Positions 17,805-28,406 of a stretch of 33,824 bases of DNA are shown piece after piece. The stretch comes from Candidatus Falkowbacteria bacterium CG1_02_37_21 (lineage in GTDB: Bacteria; Patescibacteriota; Patescibacteriia; Patescibacteriales; UBA12465). A program made the translations under genes and the position numbers. The stretch is from assembly GCA_001871165.1 (NCBI GenBank), contig MNUT01000018.1, forward strand, positions 1 through 33,824, in the 5' to 3' direction. Position 1 is the first letter of the stretch, and each line of letters opens with the position of its first letter. The notes beneath the pieces are model-generated. The model saw only the letters and a list, made by a program, of their open reading frames with translations, was not told where the DNA came from and searched no databases.

Positions 17805-18995
17805 TTACTTTATAATCTTAGTTACAACACCCGCACCAACCGTACGTCCACCTTCACGAATAGTGAACTTTTGCTTATCTTCTAAAGCAATCGGGGCAAT
17901 CAATTTAACTGTTAAATTAACAGTATCACCAGGCATAACCATTTCTGTGCCAGATGGTAAAGTAATATCACCGGTTACGTCAGTGGTCTTAAAGTAAAAC
18001 TGGGGCTTATAACCGTTGAAGAACGGCTTATGGCGTCCACCTTCATCTTTACTAAGAACATAGACTTCAGCAGTAAATTCAGTGTGGGGGGTGGTAGAAC
18101 CAGTCTTACATAGAACCTGACCACGCTGAACTTCATCTTTCTTAGTACCACGAAGCAAGATACCAGCATTATCACCAGCCTGACCTTGATCTAATTGCTT
18201 ATTAAACATTTCAATACCAGTAACAACAGTTTTCTTGGTATCCATTAAACCGACGATTTCTACTTCATCACCAATTTTAACAATACCTCTTTCAATACGG
18301 CCGGTAACAACAGTGCCGCGACCTTCAATAGAGAAGATATCTTCAATCGGCATCAAGTAAGGGTGATCAATGTCACGAGTCGGTTCTGGAATATAAGTAT
18401 CCAAGGCTTCCATTAATTTCATAATCGGTTCAGAGTCAGAACCAGTCGGGTTCTCTAAAGCCTTCAAGGCGCTACCACGAATAATCGGAGTAGTGTCGCC
18501 CGGGAATTCATATTTTTTGAGCAAGTCACGAATTTCTTCTTCAACTAAATCAATAAGTTCTGTGTCTTCCACCATGTCGCATTTATTCAAAAAGACAATG
18601 ATGTAAGGGACGCCAACCTGACGAGCCAAAAGAATGTGTTCTCTGGTCTGAGGCATAGGTCCATCAGTGGCCGCTACCACCAAAATAGCGCCATCCATCT
18701 GAGCAGCGCCAGTAATCATGTTCTTAACATAATCGGCGTGACCCGGACAGTCAACGTGAGCATAGTGACGCTTTTCTGATTCGTATTCTACGTGAGCAGT
18801 AGCAATAGTAATACCACGCGCTTTTTCTTCCGGCGCAGCATCAATTTCGCCAACATTTTTCTTGGATGCTTTCATGCCTTTAGCATTAAAAACAGCCAAC
18901 ATAGCGGCGGTTAACGTAGTTTTCCCGTGATCAACGTGGCCAATAGTACCAACGTTAACATGGGGCTTACCTCTTTCAAATTTTTCTGTTGCCAT
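17805..18995 (-). CDS. tuf: Elongation factor Tu
   Basis: [55 protein letters not shown]. Confidence 0.98.
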   Translation of the reverse strand: MATEKFERGKPHVNVGTIGHVDHGKTTLTAAMLAVFNAKGMKASKKNVGEIDAAPEEKARGITIATAHVEYESEKRHYAHVDCPGHADYVKNMITGAAQMDGAILVVAATDGPMPQTREHILLARQVGVPYIIVFLNKCDMVEDTELIDLVEEEIRDLLKKYEFPGDTTPIIRGSALKALENPTGSDSEPIMKLMEALDTYIPEPTRDIDHPYLMPIEDIFSIEGRGTVVTGRIERGIVKIGDEVEIVGLMDTKKTVVTGIEMFNKQLDQGQAGDNAGILLRGTKKDEVQRGQVLCKTGSTTPHTEFTAEVYVLSKDEGGRHKPFFNGYKPQFYFKTTDVTGDITLPSGTEMVMPGDTVNLTVKLIAPIALEDKQKFTIREGGRTVGAGVVTKIIK

Positions 18996-19088
18996 GTTAT
19001 TTGTGTGCGGCCTCCGTTTAAGGCAGAGTTTTTTCCCTTTAAGGAAACCAGCCGAACTTAATTAATTATTTTTAAATTTATAAAAATT

Positions 19089-19475
19089 TTATTCTACTTC
19101 TTGGGCCTTATTTTTCACAATCGGCGGAATTTGCCAGGCCTTTTTAGGCTGGCTATCTTCATCAGAATTAGGGGTATTTTCTTTATTTTTCCACATCAAG
19201 ATTTCGCGATTTATCTTATCAGTTAAATCTTCTTCTGTCAAATTTACCGTTGGAGCTACCGAGGCCTCGGAAACAGGTATATTTTCCGGTACCGGAACGC
19301 TAGAAACATGGCTGATAACTGGGGATAATTTCTGAGATTTATCAAGTAAATCAGAGTAAGAATCAAAGCTCATAACGACATAAGAGTCATCAACACTCGC
19401 GCCGTCATAAATTACTACGCGGTCGCCGGTTTTTTTTACCAATTGTAATATTTTTTGTAACTGCTCTGAGAACAT
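19089..19475 (-). CDS. Hypothetical protein (128 aa) inserted between fusA and tuf
   Basis: Complete ORF in tight operon spacing with fusA (1-nt gap); AAGGA at plausible spacing from ATG; no recognised family. Confidence 0.75.
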   Translation of the reverse strand: MFSEQLQKILQLVKKTGDRVVIYDGASVDDSYVVMSFDSYSDLLDKSQKLSPVISHVSSVPVPENIPVSEASVAPTVNLTEEDLTDKINREILMWKNKENTPNSDEDSQPKKAWQIPPIVKNKAQEVE

Positions 19476-19476
19476 A

Positions 19477-21555
19477 TTATTTTCCTTGTTTTTCTTTAAT
19501 AGTTTCTAAAATATTTTTAGGAACTTCCGCATAATAGGCGAACTCCATAACATAATTAGCGCGACCCTGACTCATAGAACGGAGTGAAGTGGAATAGCCA
19601 AACATTTCCGCTAAAGGAACCTTAGCTTGCACTACCTTGATATTAGCTCTATCACTCATCTCTTCTATCTGACCACGCTTAGAACTTAAGTCGCCAATAA
19701 TATTTCCCATATATTCTTCCGGAGTGGTAACTTCAACTTTCATAATCGGCTCCAATAAAATCGGACCGGCTTTTTGACAAGCTTCACGGAAGGCAAAAAT
19801 AGCCGCCATTTTAAAAGCAATTTCCGAAGAATCAACATCATGATAGGAACCATAAAAAACTGCCGCCTTAACATCAACCATCGGATAACCGGCTAAACCG
19901 CCAGAAAGTAAAGCTTCGCGTACACCTTTTTCAATAGCCGGAATAAATTCCTTGGGGATAACTCCACCCTTAACTTCATCAGCGAACTCAAAACCTTTAC
20001 CCTGCTCTTGCGGTTCAATACGCAAAGAACAATGACCATACTGACCGCGACCACCAGACTGTTTAACATACTTATGTTCTGCTTCCGCTTTCTTAGTAAT
20101 TGTTTCACGATAAGAAACCTGAGGATTACCGACATTAGCTTCCACGCCGAATTCCCGCTTCATACGATCAACAATAATTTCCAAATGTAATTCACCCATA
20201 CCAGAAATCAAAACTTGATTTGTTTCCGTGTCAGTTTCCACTCTAAAAGTAGGATCTTCTTCCGCCAAACGCTGTAAAGCCACACCCATTTTTTCCTGAT
20301 CAGCTTTAGTTTTTGGCTCCACCGCAATTTTAATAACCGGCTCCGGAAAGGTGATAGATTCCATTAGCAATGGATGTTCCTCATCACACAAAGTATTTCC
20401 GGTAGTAGTATTTTTTAAACCAATAATAGCAGCAATATCGCCAGCATATACTTCTTTAACTTCTTCGCGATGATTGGCGTGCATACGCACTAGACGACCA
20501 ACCCGTTCTTTATTATCTTTAGACGAATTGAGAATATAAGAACCAGCCGTTAAAACTCCCTGATAAACACGAACAAAACAAAGTTTACCGACAAAAGGAT
20601 CGGTAGCAATTTTAAAAGCTAAACCAACAAAAGGTTTACTATCATCAGGACTAACTAAGATTTTCTTCTCAATATCACGAATATCACTACCTTCCAAAAC
20701 TGGGACATCAATCGGTGAAGGTAAATAATCATTAACAGCGTCTAAAACTAATTGAACACCAATGTTCTGTAAAGCAGTACCACAGAATACCGGATATACA
20801 GAGTTAGAGATAACACCTTTACGAATAGCTGCTTTTAATTCTTCCAAAGGAATTTCTTGACCGGCTAAATATTTTTCCATGGTTTTTTCGTCTCCTTCCA
20901 CAGCTTTTTCCACGAGTTCATTATGATATTTTTCCACATCAGCTTTCATATCCTCCGGAACCGGAATTTCTTCAACATTCATGCCATTGCTACCGGAAAA
21001 CTGATAAGCTTTTTTAGTTAATAAATCAATCACTCCTTTAAGGTTACTTTCCGCACCAATAGGTAATTGCGCAGCCACCGCTTTAGCACTCAAACGAGTT
21101 CTAATGGAATTTAAGCTCATGTAAAAATCAGCGCCCATCTTATCCATTTTATTAACAAAACAAAGACGAGGCACCTGATACTTGTCAGCCTGACGCCAGA
21201 CAGTCTCTGACTGCGGTTCTACGCCGGCCTGGCCATCAAAAACAGCAATCGCGCCATCAAGGACACGCAAAGAACGTTCCACCTCTACAGTAAAGTCTAC
21301 GTGGCCAGGAGTATCAATAATATTGATCTTATTATGCTTCCAGTAGCAGGTAGTGGCGGCGGAAGTAATTGTAATACCACGTTCTTTTTCCTGTTCCATC
21401 CAATCCATTTCCGCTGCCCCTTCATGTACTTCACCAATCTTATGTTTTTTACCGGTGTAAAACAAAACACGCTCAGTAAAAGTTGTTTTACCGGCGTCAA
21501 TATGCGCCATGATACCAATATTTCTAATGTCTTTTAAATCGTATTCGCGAGCCAT
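19477..21555 (-). CDS. fusA: Elongation factor G
   Basis: [71 protein letters not shown]. Confidence 0.98.
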   Translation of the reverse strand: MAREYDLKDIRNIGIMAHIDAGKTTFTERVLFYTGKKHKIGEVHEGAAEMDWMEQEKERGITITSAATTCYWKHNKINIIDTPGHVDFTVEVERSLRVLDGAIAVFDGQAGVEPQSETVWRQADKYQVPRLCFVNKMDKMGADFYMSLNSIRTRLSAKAVAAQLPIGAESNLKGVIDLLTKKAYQFSGSNGMNVEEIPVPEDMKADVEKYHNELVEKAVEGDEKTMEKYLAGQEIPLEELKAAIRKGVISNSVYPVFCGTALQNIGVQLVLDAVNDYLPSPIDVPVLEGSDIRDIEKKILVSPDDSKPFVGLAFKIATDPFVGKLCFVRVYQGVLTAGSYILNSSKDNKERVGRLVRMHANHREEVKEVYAGDIAAIIGLKNTTTGNTLCDEEHPLLMESITFPEPVIKIAVEPKTKADQEKMGVALQRLAEEDPTFRVETDTETNQVLISGMGELHLEIIVDRMKREFGVEANVGNPQVSYRETITKKAEAEHKYVKQSGGRGQYGHCSLRIEPQEQGKGFEFADEVKGGVIPKEFIPAIEKGVREALLSGGLAGYPMVDVKAAVFYGSYHDVDSSEIAFKMAAIFAFREACQKAGPILLEPIMKVEVTTPEEYMGNIIGDLSSKRGQIEEMSDRANIKVVQAKVPLAEMFGYSTSLRSMSQGRANYVMEFAYYAEVPKNILETIKEKQGK

Positions 21556-21580
21556 ATTAATTCTTTAAATTACAAAATAA

Positions 21581-22060
21581 TTAGCGGCGACGGGAACGAG
21601 AAAAATGGGCAAAGGCTTTATTAGCTTCAGCCATTTTGTGAACAGACTCTCTCTTTTTAACAGCATTACCTTCGCCATTAGAAGCTTCCAAAATCTCGTA
21701 AGATAATTTTTCCGCTGTACCACGGCCTTTACGGTCTTGAGCGGCTTTGATAATCCAATTACAAGCCAAAAAATAACGTCGTTCGCCTCGGACCTGAAAA
21801 GGTACCTGATAATTAGCACCACCAACGCGCTTACCGCGAACTTCTACCAGCGGTGAAACGCGACGAATAGCTTTGTTGAAAATATGACGCGGATCTTGTT
21901 TAGTCTTTTCTTTAATAATATCTAAAGCGCCATAAACAATTTTTTCGGCCACACTCTTCTTACCGCGTTCCATGACATAATTAATAAACTTCGCGATACC
22001 CTGATCGTTATATTTAGCATCGCCTTCAATATCTCTTTTTGGTGACGGTTTCCCTCTCAT
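21581..22060 (-). CDS. rpsG: 30S ribosomal protein S7
   Basis: MRGKPSPKRDIEGDAKYND... VEVRGKRVGGANYQVPFQVRGERR. Confidence 0.95.
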   Translation of the reverse strand: MRGKPSPKRDIEGDAKYNDQGIAKFINYVMERGKKSVAEKIVYGALDIIKEKTKQDPRHIFNKAIRRVSPLVEVRGKRVGGANYQVPFQVRGERRYFLACNWIIKAAQDRKGRGTAEKLSYEILEASNGEGNAVKKRESVHKMAEANKAFAHFSRSRRR

Positions 22061-22080
22061 AAAATTTAAAAATTATTCTT

Positions 22081-22500
22081 TTATTTTTTCGGTTTTTTAG
22101 CGCCATACTTACTGCGACCCTGACGACGTGCTTCCACGCCGGCCGCATCAAAAACGCCACGAACGATCTTATAACGAACCCCCGGTAAATCCTTAGTTTT
22201 TCCTCCTTTAATCAAAACGATGGAATGTTCTTGTAAATTATGCCCCATACCAGGAATATAGGCAGTTACTTCCATACCATTGGATAAACGAACACGAGCG
22301 ATTTTACGTAAAGCGGAGTTCGGTTTTTTAGGGGTAGTAGTGGTTACCTTTAAACAAACACCCTGCTTAAAAGGAGCACCCTTAGCATTGTCTCTTTTAC
22401 GACGATGCAGGGTATCCAAGCTGGAATGAAGCGCTAAAGCGTTACGACGCTTAGCGATAACCTTGCGACCCTTGCGAACTAACTGATTAATCGTGGGCAT
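22081..22500 (-). CDS. rpsL: 30S ribosomal protein S12
   Basis: [74 protein letters not shown]. Confidence 0.97.
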   Translation of the reverse strand: MPTINQLVRKGRKVIAKRRNALALHSSLDTLHRRKRDNAKGAPFKQGVCLKVTTTTPKKPNSALRKIARVRLSNGMEVTAYIPGMGHNLQEHSIVLIKGGKTKDLPGVRYKIVRGVFDAAGVEARRQGRSKYGAKKPKK

Positions 22501-22545
22501 AATCTTAAAATTTCTTTAAAATATAAAAGGGATAGTTTCCCCGTA

Positions 22546-22572
22546 TAAAAACAATCCTGACTATTCAGGATA
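22546..22572 (-). terminator. Intrinsic terminator/attenuator-like hairpin upstream of rpsL
   Basis: Minus strand ATCCTGA-atag-TCAGGAT followed by TGTTTTT. Confidence 0.6.
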
Positions 22573-22601
22573 GGTTTTAGGCTATTTTTTCCTATGAATT
22601 T

Positions 22602-22630
22602 AATTTAACAAAATATAAAATATAAGTCAA
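22602..22630 (-). promoter_or_regulatory. Candidate sigma70-type promoter of the str operon (TTGACT-N17-TAAATT)
   Basis: Minus strand motifs with exactly 17-nt spacing, immediately after the site-2 protease stop codon; -10 is only 4/6. Confidence 0.35.
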
Positions 22631-22632
22631 GG

Positions 22633-23265
22633 TTAAATACCGACAATCAAACGAAACAAGGAATCAACAACTGGGATTACCATATTACCGGCTAACATGA
22701 CAAATAAAATAATAAAAATAAAACCCATCCGTTCATTGCCCAAATAACGGTCGCGCATCTCGGCTGGTAAAAAAGTCGCCAATATTTTTGAGCCATCAAG
22801 GGGCGGAATAGGAATTAAATTAAAGACCATCAAAATCAAATTAATGTAAACAATAATAGACAATAAACTGGAAAATGTTATGTTAAAAAATGGTAAAAAA
22901 CGTAAACAAAGCCCAAATAAAATAGCCAACACTAGATTAGTTAGAGGTCCGGCTAAAGCCACCTTAGCATCACCATAGCGACGGTCTCGCAGGTTATAGG
23001 GATTATATGGTACTGGTTTTGCCCAACCAAAAATAAAAGGCAAGCCGGAAATAACCATCATCAAGGGCAAGAAAAAAGAACCGAACCACTCTAAATGAGC
23101 CAAGGGGTTAATAGTTAAGCGACCGGCGTCTTTGGCCGTATTATCTCCTAATTGATAAGCTGCCCAGCCATGCATATATTCATGTGCCACGGCTGAAAAA
23201 ACTAGAACAATAATTTCAAATATTATTATACTATAATCTCCATTCATATAAATATAGTCTAGCAC
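22633..23265 (-). CDS. Site-2 protease (M50) family membrane metalloprotease
   Basis: VAHEYMHGWAAYQLGDNTAKDAGRLTINPLAHLEWFGSFFLP and NLIPIPPLDGSKIL; exact start uncertain. Confidence 0.88.
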   Translation of the reverse strand: MLDYIYMNGDYSIIIFEIIVLVFSAVAHEYMHGWAAYQLGDNTAKDAGRLTINPLAHLEWFGSFFLPLMMVISGLPFIFGWAKPVPYNPYNLRDRRYGDAKVALAGPLTNLVLAILFGLCLRFLPFFNITFSSLLSIIVYINLILMVFNLIPIPPLDGSKILATFLPAEMRDRYLGNERMGFIFIILFVMLAGNMVIPVVDSLFRLIVGI

Positions 23266-23328
23266 AACTTGATTATTTTTTAAAATGCTGATAAAGTTAA
23301 TCTATTATAAAACTAAAAAAGAATAAAT

Positions 23329-23625
23329 ATGGGAAAAAGATGTGATTTGTGCGGACGCAGCGCTACGGCGGGTGCCAGCCGGTCTCACTCCAAGATTAAA
23401 ACCTTGAAAAGACAAAATATTAATCTGCAAAGTAAAAATATTGACGGTATTAAATTAAAAGTTTGTACCTCCTGTATTCGTACTATAGCTAAAATAGAGA
23501 GAGAAAGAGAGGCTAAGAAATTAGTAGCTAAAACCGGAAAAAAAGTAAAATCTACTAAAAAGACCTCTACGGGATCAACCAAAAAGAAAACTAGTCCAGC
23601 AAAAAAGAAGGCTAGCAAAAAATAA
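23329..23625 (+). CDS. rpmB: 50S ribosomal protein L28 with Lys-rich C-terminal tail
   Basis: MGKRCDLCGRSATAGASRSHSKIKTLKRQNINLQ and VCTSCIRTI; the only convincing plus-strand gene in the window. Confidence 0.9.
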   Translation: MGKRCDLCGRSATAGASRSHSKIKTLKRQNINLQSKNIDGIKLKVCTSCIRTIAKIEREREAKKLVAKTGKKVKSTKKTSTGSTKKKTSPAKKKASKK

Positions 23626-23645
23626 ATTATACTATTTTTGTAGAA

Positions 23646-23675
23646 ACACTTCCCTATCTTGGGAAGTGTTTTTTG
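23646..23675 (+). terminator. Intrinsic terminator after rpmB
   Basis: CACTTCCC-tatctt-GGGAAGTG-TTTTTTG on the plus strand. Confidence 0.8.
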
Positions 23676-23692
23676 TTTATTTAAGCGAACGA

Positions 23693-25057
23693 CTAAAGCA
23701 ATTTCTGACGTAAAAATTTTACTGCTAAAAATAAACCTAGATAATATAGAGCCCCCAGGCGCCAACTAAAATTACTAACATCTACAGCTGCCCAGTCAGG
23801 TCGAGCTAAAATATCGGAAATAATAAAAATAAATTTTAAGATTACATAAGACGGAAAAAACCATATAACACCGAGTAGAGGGATAATACTTGATAACAAT
23901 AAGGCTGTTAGCAACAAGGCAATAAGAAAAGGCATGCTCCAAAGCACCAGCAGATTGGCTAAGGGGGCGATAAGGGATATTTGTTGAAAATTAATCACCG
24001 CTACCGGTAAAATTACTAACTGCGATACTAAGGTTATATTTACAGTATCAAAAATATTATTAATCAAATTACGCCCCGCCCCCTTAATTTTAATTCTAGA
24101 CAAAAGGCGCACCGCCAACTTTTGGCCCAAAGGATAAATGTAAATGATACCAATTAAAGCCAGAAAAGATAATTGAAAGCCAATGTCCGACCTTAAAAGA
24201 CGAGGGTTAAACGCTAACATAACAGCCGCTGCAAAAACCAAAGCCCGGGTTAAAGAAGAGGGACGCCCATAATAAATAGCCAAAAAAGATAAAGTGCCCA
24301 TAACGGCTGCTCGAATTGCTGAAGACGCTAAGCCGGTTAGGATCGGGTAAATAAAAAGAAAGCCGCCAACTAGAAACAAAATTCGGCGGCGAGGCCAACC
24401 AAGGGCCAGAAAAAAATTAATAATCAAAGCACTTAAAATAGTAATATGCGTCCCAGAAATAGCTATAATATGGCTTAAACCAACGCGAGCAAACATGTTT
24501 AAATCTTCTTTATACATCGCCCGCCGATAACCAAGTAAAAGTGCGTTAGCCAAACTGGCAGACGGCTCCGGTAAATTAGAATTAATACTACTAGCCAGCC
24601 TTTGTTTAAAATCTAATAAAAGACGATAGCTCTTCTGCGTCATGCTTAAATTCCCTTCCGTCTTGGTAATTTTAGGATAATACATCACCGAATAAACATC
24701 ATAACGAGCCAAATAGCTCTCATAATCAAAACCTTCTATTTCCGGCGGCGCCTGTAATTGACCAGTAATTTGTAAATAGTCGCCATAGTCATAAATAGGG
24801 TAAAGATCGGTAGTAATAAGAACCCGCCCTTGAGAATCTTGCCCCTGAGCACATACCGTTAAACGTCTGCTTTTATAATCAAGTTCCGCCTCCTTGCAAA
24901 CCTGCCCAACAAAACTTATTTTTTGGCCATTATAAGCGGCCAAATCAGAACTTTTAATATGAGCATCTAAAAAATTAGGATAAAAGCCTCCGATAAAAAT
25001 AAATAATATAAAGCCCAAATTCGCAAATAAAAAAATCCGCGCCAGAGAAAAAGACAT
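23693..25057 (-). CDS. ComEC/Rec2-family competence protein, membrane domain only
   Basis: N-terminal DUF4131-like region and competence-domain motif LGLSHIIAISGTHITILS-like (RVGLSHIIAISGTHITIL), LTGLASSAIRAAVMGTLSFLAIYYGRPSS; ends with no metallo-beta-lactamase domain. Confidence 0.87.
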   Translation of the reverse strand: MSFSLARIFLFANLGFILFIFIGGFYPNFLDAHIKSSDLAAYNGQKISFVGQVCKEAELDYKSRRLTVCAQGQDSQGRVLITTDLYPIYDYGDYLQITGQLQAPPEIEGFDYESYLARYDVYSVMYYPKITKTEGNLSMTQKSYRLLLDFKQRLASSINSNLPEPSASLANALLLGYRRAMYKEDLNMFARVGLSHIIAISGTHITILSALIINFFLALGWPRRRILFLVGGFLFIYPILTGLASSAIRAAVMGTLSFLAIYYGRPSSLTRALVFAAAVMLAFNPRLLRSDIGFQLSFLALIGIIYIYPLGQKLAVRLLSRIKIKGAGRNLINNIFDTVNITLVSQLVILPVAVINFQQISLIAPLANLLVLWSMPFLIALLLTALLLSSIIPLLGVIWFFPSYVILKFIFIISDILARPDWAAVDVSNFSWRLGALYYLGLFLAVKFLRQKLL

Positions 25058-25091
25058 AAAAAAATATCCTTAAGTTAATAAGGATATTTTA
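25058..25091 (-). terminator. Terminator-like hairpin between prfB and comEC
   Basis: Minus strand AAAATATCCTT-attaactt-AAGGATATTTTTTT; T-tract abuts the comEC ATG. Confidence 0.6.
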
Positions 25092-25127
25092 AGCAACGAG
25101 ATATTAAAAAAAGATAAAGCCTCGGAG

Positions 25128-26222
25128 CTAAGCTTTCAGCCACTTTAAATATTCTTCCATAAACGGCTCTAGGGAACCGTCTAAAACGGCATCGACATCA
25201 GAGGTTTCATAATCCGTCCGATGATCTTTAACTAAACGTTTACCGTACAAAAAATAAGAACGAATTTGTTTTCCCCATTCTGCCTTTTGTACTATGCCTT
25301 TTAACTTACGCTCTTCCGCCTCTTTCTCCTGTAGAGCTAATTGATAAAGTTTGGTGCGCAAAAGTTTCATGGCATTTTCTTTATTCTGATGCTGTGAGCG
25401 TTCAGTCTGACAAGTGACAGTAATGCCGGTCGCCAAATGAACAATACGCACGGCCGAATCGGTAGTATTGACGCTTTGCCCGCCCGGTCCACTACTGCGA
25501 AAAACATCAATGCGTAAATCTTCATCTTTAATAACAATCGTGCCATCATCTTTAATTTCCGGAATGACTTCCACTAAAGCGAAGGAAGTGTGACGAGCGC
25601 CGTCAGAATCAAAAGGTGAATTACGAAGTAAACGATGAACCCCGTTTTCACTTTTTAAATAACCATAAGCCCAAGAACCAATAGCTCTAAGTACAACACT
25701 CTTAATCCCGGCCTCATTACCGTAATTACGATCCAAAATTTCTATTTTCCAATGACGTTTTTCCGAAAAACGTAAATACATTCTCTCCAAAATCTGGGCC
25801 CAATCTTGGGCATCAACTCCGCCCGTACCGGCGTGAATCGCTAAAATAGCGCTATTTTTATCATATTTTTCCGAGAATAACGACAAAAATTCTAACTTAG
25901 AAAATTTTTTATCCAGTTCTTCATATTTCTTTTCCATGTCCGTCAAAAGATCTCCACCATCTTCTAGGGCCGCTAAAGCCACCATCTCTTCCGCTTCTCT
26001 GATATCTTTTTGTAAAAGCACCCAAGCTTTAGTTTCCGTGGCCAGCTCTTCCGCCTGCTGTCCCACTAAAATAGCTTCATCTTTATCATCCCAAAAATTT
26101 GGAGCAGACATACGTAAACGTAATTCTTTTTCCTCCACTTCTTTCCTTTCAATATCTAAAATCGTTTTTGTTTTTAAAAAACGTTGGCGCAAATCTTCCA
26201 ATTTTTTTATTAGAGTTTCCAT
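25128..26222 (-). CDS. prfB: Peptide chain release factor 2
   Basis: SPF tripeptide ([18 protein letters not shown]) and GGQ motif ([21 protein letters not shown]); start placed at METLIKK; no frameshift needed. Confidence 0.94.
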   Translation of the reverse strand: METLIKKLEDLRQRFLKTKTILDIERKEVEEKELRLRMSAPNFWDDKDEAILVGQQAEELATETKAWVLLQKDIREAEEMVALAALEDGGDLLTDMEKKYEELDKKFSKLEFLSLFSEKYDKNSAILAIHAGTGGVDAQDWAQILERMYLRFSEKRHWKIEILDRNYGNEAGIKSVVLRAIGSWAYGYLKSENGVHRLLRNSPFDSDGARHTSFALVEVIPEIKDDGTIVIKDEDLRIDVFRSSGPGGQSVNTTDSAVRIVHLATGITVTCQTERSQHQNKENAMKLLRTKLYQLALQEKEAEERKLKGIVQKAEWGKQIRSYFLYGKRLVKDHRTDYETSDVDAVLDGSLEPFMEEYLKWLKA

Positions 26223-26265
26223 GCGATAAAATACTGTTCTCAAATTATATATCCTAATTATAACA

Positions 26266-26296
26266 AAAAAACGCCCTCTTAGACAGGGCGTTTTTA
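26266..26296 (-). terminator. Strong intrinsic terminator after rpsI
   Basis: Minus strand AAAAACGCCCT-gtcta-AGAGGGCGTTTTTTT. Confidence 0.85.
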
Positions 26297-26307
26297 TTAC
26301 AGAAAAA

Positions 26308-26823
26308 TTAACGTTTGCTCCACTGTGGCGCTTTACGAGCCTTAAGTTTACCTGGCTTCTTTCTTTCTACATGACGCGGATCGCGAGTCAGAAAACCATT
26401 TACTTTTAAGGCATCTTTAGCAGTCGGATCAATCATTAAAATTGCGCGACTAATACCGAGACGAACAGCCCCTACCTGGCCCTGTACGCCACCACCCTGC
26501 GCTAATACGGAAAAATTAAAATCACGAGCATGACCAGTTACCTTTAAAGGCTGGGAAAGAATATTGCTACCTTCATTTGGGAAGTATTCACTGGCTCGCT
26601 TACCGTTTACCATAATAACACCCTTACCACTCTGGAATAAGCGAACTTTAGCAACAGAACTCTTACGACGACCGACCGCCTTAATATAAGTACCACTAAA
26701 ATCAGCTGTTTCATTCTTAGCCCAGTCCTTATCTTCTTCCTGACTTTCCGGCGCTTCAGAAATTAAAACATCAGCAGATTTCACTTCCTTCTCTTTAGAA
26801 TTTTTCTTATTTTTCTCGACCAT
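26308..26823 (-). CDS. rpsI: 30S ribosomal protein S9 with ~40-aa N-terminal extension
   Basis: [28 protein letters not shown] and [25 protein letters not shown]. Confidence 0.95.
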   Translation of the reverse strand: MVEKNKKNSKEKEVKSADVLISEAPESQEEDKDWAKNETADFSGTYIKAVGRRKSSVAKVRLFQSGKGVIMVNGKRASEYFPNEGSNILSQPLKVTGHARDFNFSVLAQGGGVQGQVGAVRLGISRAILMIDPTAKDALKVNGFLTRDPRHVERKKPGKLKARKAPQWSKR

Positions 26824-26825
26824 AT

Positions 26826-27182
26826 TTATTTGATAATTAATCTTTTGATCATAGCAGTTCGCAACTTAGTCGGCGGCAACATCTGTGTGACAGCGCGACG
26901 TAAAACATCACCAGGATTTTTTTCAAAAACTTCCGACATATTTTTACTACGTAAACCACCCAGATAACCGGTATAACGATGATATTGTTTCTGATCCAAT
27001 TTTTTTCCGGTAAATTTTACCTGACTGATATTAGATACTTCAACAATGTCACCCAAATCCATGTGCGCTTGAAATTCCGGCTTATTCTTACCACGCAGTA
27101 AAGTGGCAACCTGAGTAGCCAAACGACCGACCGCTTGTCCGGTGGCGTCCAATTTATGTAATTTTCTCTCAATATTTTTCAT
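26826..27182 (-). CDS. rplM: 50S ribosomal protein L13
   Basis: KLDATGQAVGRLATQVATLLRGKNKPEF and YHRYTGYLGGLRS. Confidence 0.95.
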   Translation of the reverse strand: MKNIERKLHKLDATGQAVGRLATQVATLLRGKNKPEFQAHMDLGDIVEVSNISQVKFTGKKLDQKQYHRYTGYLGGLRSKNMSEVFEKNPGDVLRRAVTQMLPPTKLRTAMIKRLIIK

Positions 27183-27185
27183 ATA

Positions 27186-27536
27186 TTATACTAGTTCAAT
27201 TTGGACAATCTGAGCACCATCGCCAGAACGAGTTCCCAATTTAACAATCCGAGTGTAACCGCCCGGGCGACTCTTATAACGAGTACCTAAGACTTCCAAA
27301 GTCTTCTTAACAGCATTTTTCTGTAAGAGAACTTTAATTAAACCACGACGAGCGTTCAAATCACCCGCTTTAGCAGATGTAATCATTTTCTCTACTAAAG
27401 GTCTAACCACCGTTGCCTTCGCCTTGGTAGTCTTCACTTTTTCATACAAAAGAATACTGGATGCTAAATTACGTAACATCAGTTCACGCGGCGCCTTGGC
27501 TCGATCTAAAGTTTTAGTTTTATTACGGTGACGCAT
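27186..27536 (-). CDS. rplQ: 50S ribosomal protein L17
   Basis: MRHRNKTKTLDRAKAPRELMLRNLASSILLYEKVKTTKAKA. Confidence 0.95.
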   Translation of the reverse strand: MRHRNKTKTLDRAKAPRELMLRNLASSILLYEKVKTTKAKATVVRPLVEKMITSAKAGDLNARRGLIKVLLQKNAVKKTLEVLGTRYKSRPGGYTRIVKLGTRSGDGAQIVQIELV

Positions 27537-27538
27537 AT

Positions 27539-28375
27539 TTATTTCTTAGTTTTTTTTACCTTATCTTTTTTAGGCGCTTTCGCTTTTTTTTCAACAACTT
27601 CGTCCTTGTCTGCCTCTTCTTCTATTTCTTCATCCTCAACAACCACTTCTTCTGTTTTTTCATCAGCTTCAACTAATTCTGCTACCTGATAATTAGGGAG
27701 TAAAGAAGAATACTGATTAACTAAAATTTCTACCGCCTTATTAAAAGCTTCTTCCGGAGAAATTGTACCATCGGTCTTAATATTTAAAACAAGCTTATCC
27801 CAGTTAGTCATTTTACCAACACGAGTATTTTCTACGTCAATACTAACTAAAGTTACTGGAGAATAAATGGAGTCAAGCTCAATATAACCAATTTCTCTGT
27901 TCTCTCTTTTTGTTCCTTCCGCCATACGATAACCACGTCCTTCATGGACCACAATTTCCATTTCCAAACTACCAGCTTCATCTGTAATATGCGCCAAAAC
28001 CAAATCAGGATTTTTTACTTCGGCCTGAGTATTTTTAGCTATATCACCAGCGGTCACAACTTTCTTACCTTTTAACTTAAGATCCAAGCGAACTTCGTCT
28101 TCAGTATGAATTTTAAGTCGCAACTGTTTTAAATTTAAAACTATTTCCAAAACATCTTCTTTGACATGAGGCAAAGCCATAAATTCATGGCTAGCTCCCT
28201 TAATTTTGACTCCGACAACGGCCGCACCCGGTAAAGAAGAGAGCAAAACGCGACGTAGAGAATTACCCAAAGTCATACCATAACCGGGGAACAAAGGTTC
28301 TACGGTTACAACTCCTTCTTGAGCGTTTGCACCATTTGTAAATTCAATTTTTTTAGGCAAAGCGATATTTTGCAT
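27539..28375 (-). CDS. rpoA: DNA-directed RNA polymerase subunit alpha, N-terminal domain only plus charged tail
   Basis: [31 protein letters not shown]-like core ([38 protein letters not shown]); C-terminus is acidic/Lys-rich with no recognisable CTD. Confidence 0.94.
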   Translation of the reverse strand: [278 protein letters not shown]

Positions 28376-28406
28376 ATTGTTTTTTTAAATACAAATAACT
28401 TACTTA

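Noticed and set aside
19893-20135. 80-aa minus-strand ORF inside fusA
   Set aside because: Alternative frame within a clearly coding EF-G gene.
23385-23765. 126-aa minus-strand ORF overlapping rpmB
   Set aside because: Antisense to convincing L28 and spans its terminator.
25128-26243. Programmed +1 frameshift in prfB
   Set aside because: The N-terminal region is a single uninterrupted frame with no in-frame UGA, so no frameshift is required.
25128-26243. UGA codon reassignment (as in Gracilibacteria/Absconditabacteria)
   Set aside because: RF2 with SPF and GGQ motifs is present and all core genes read normally with UGA unused as a sense codon.
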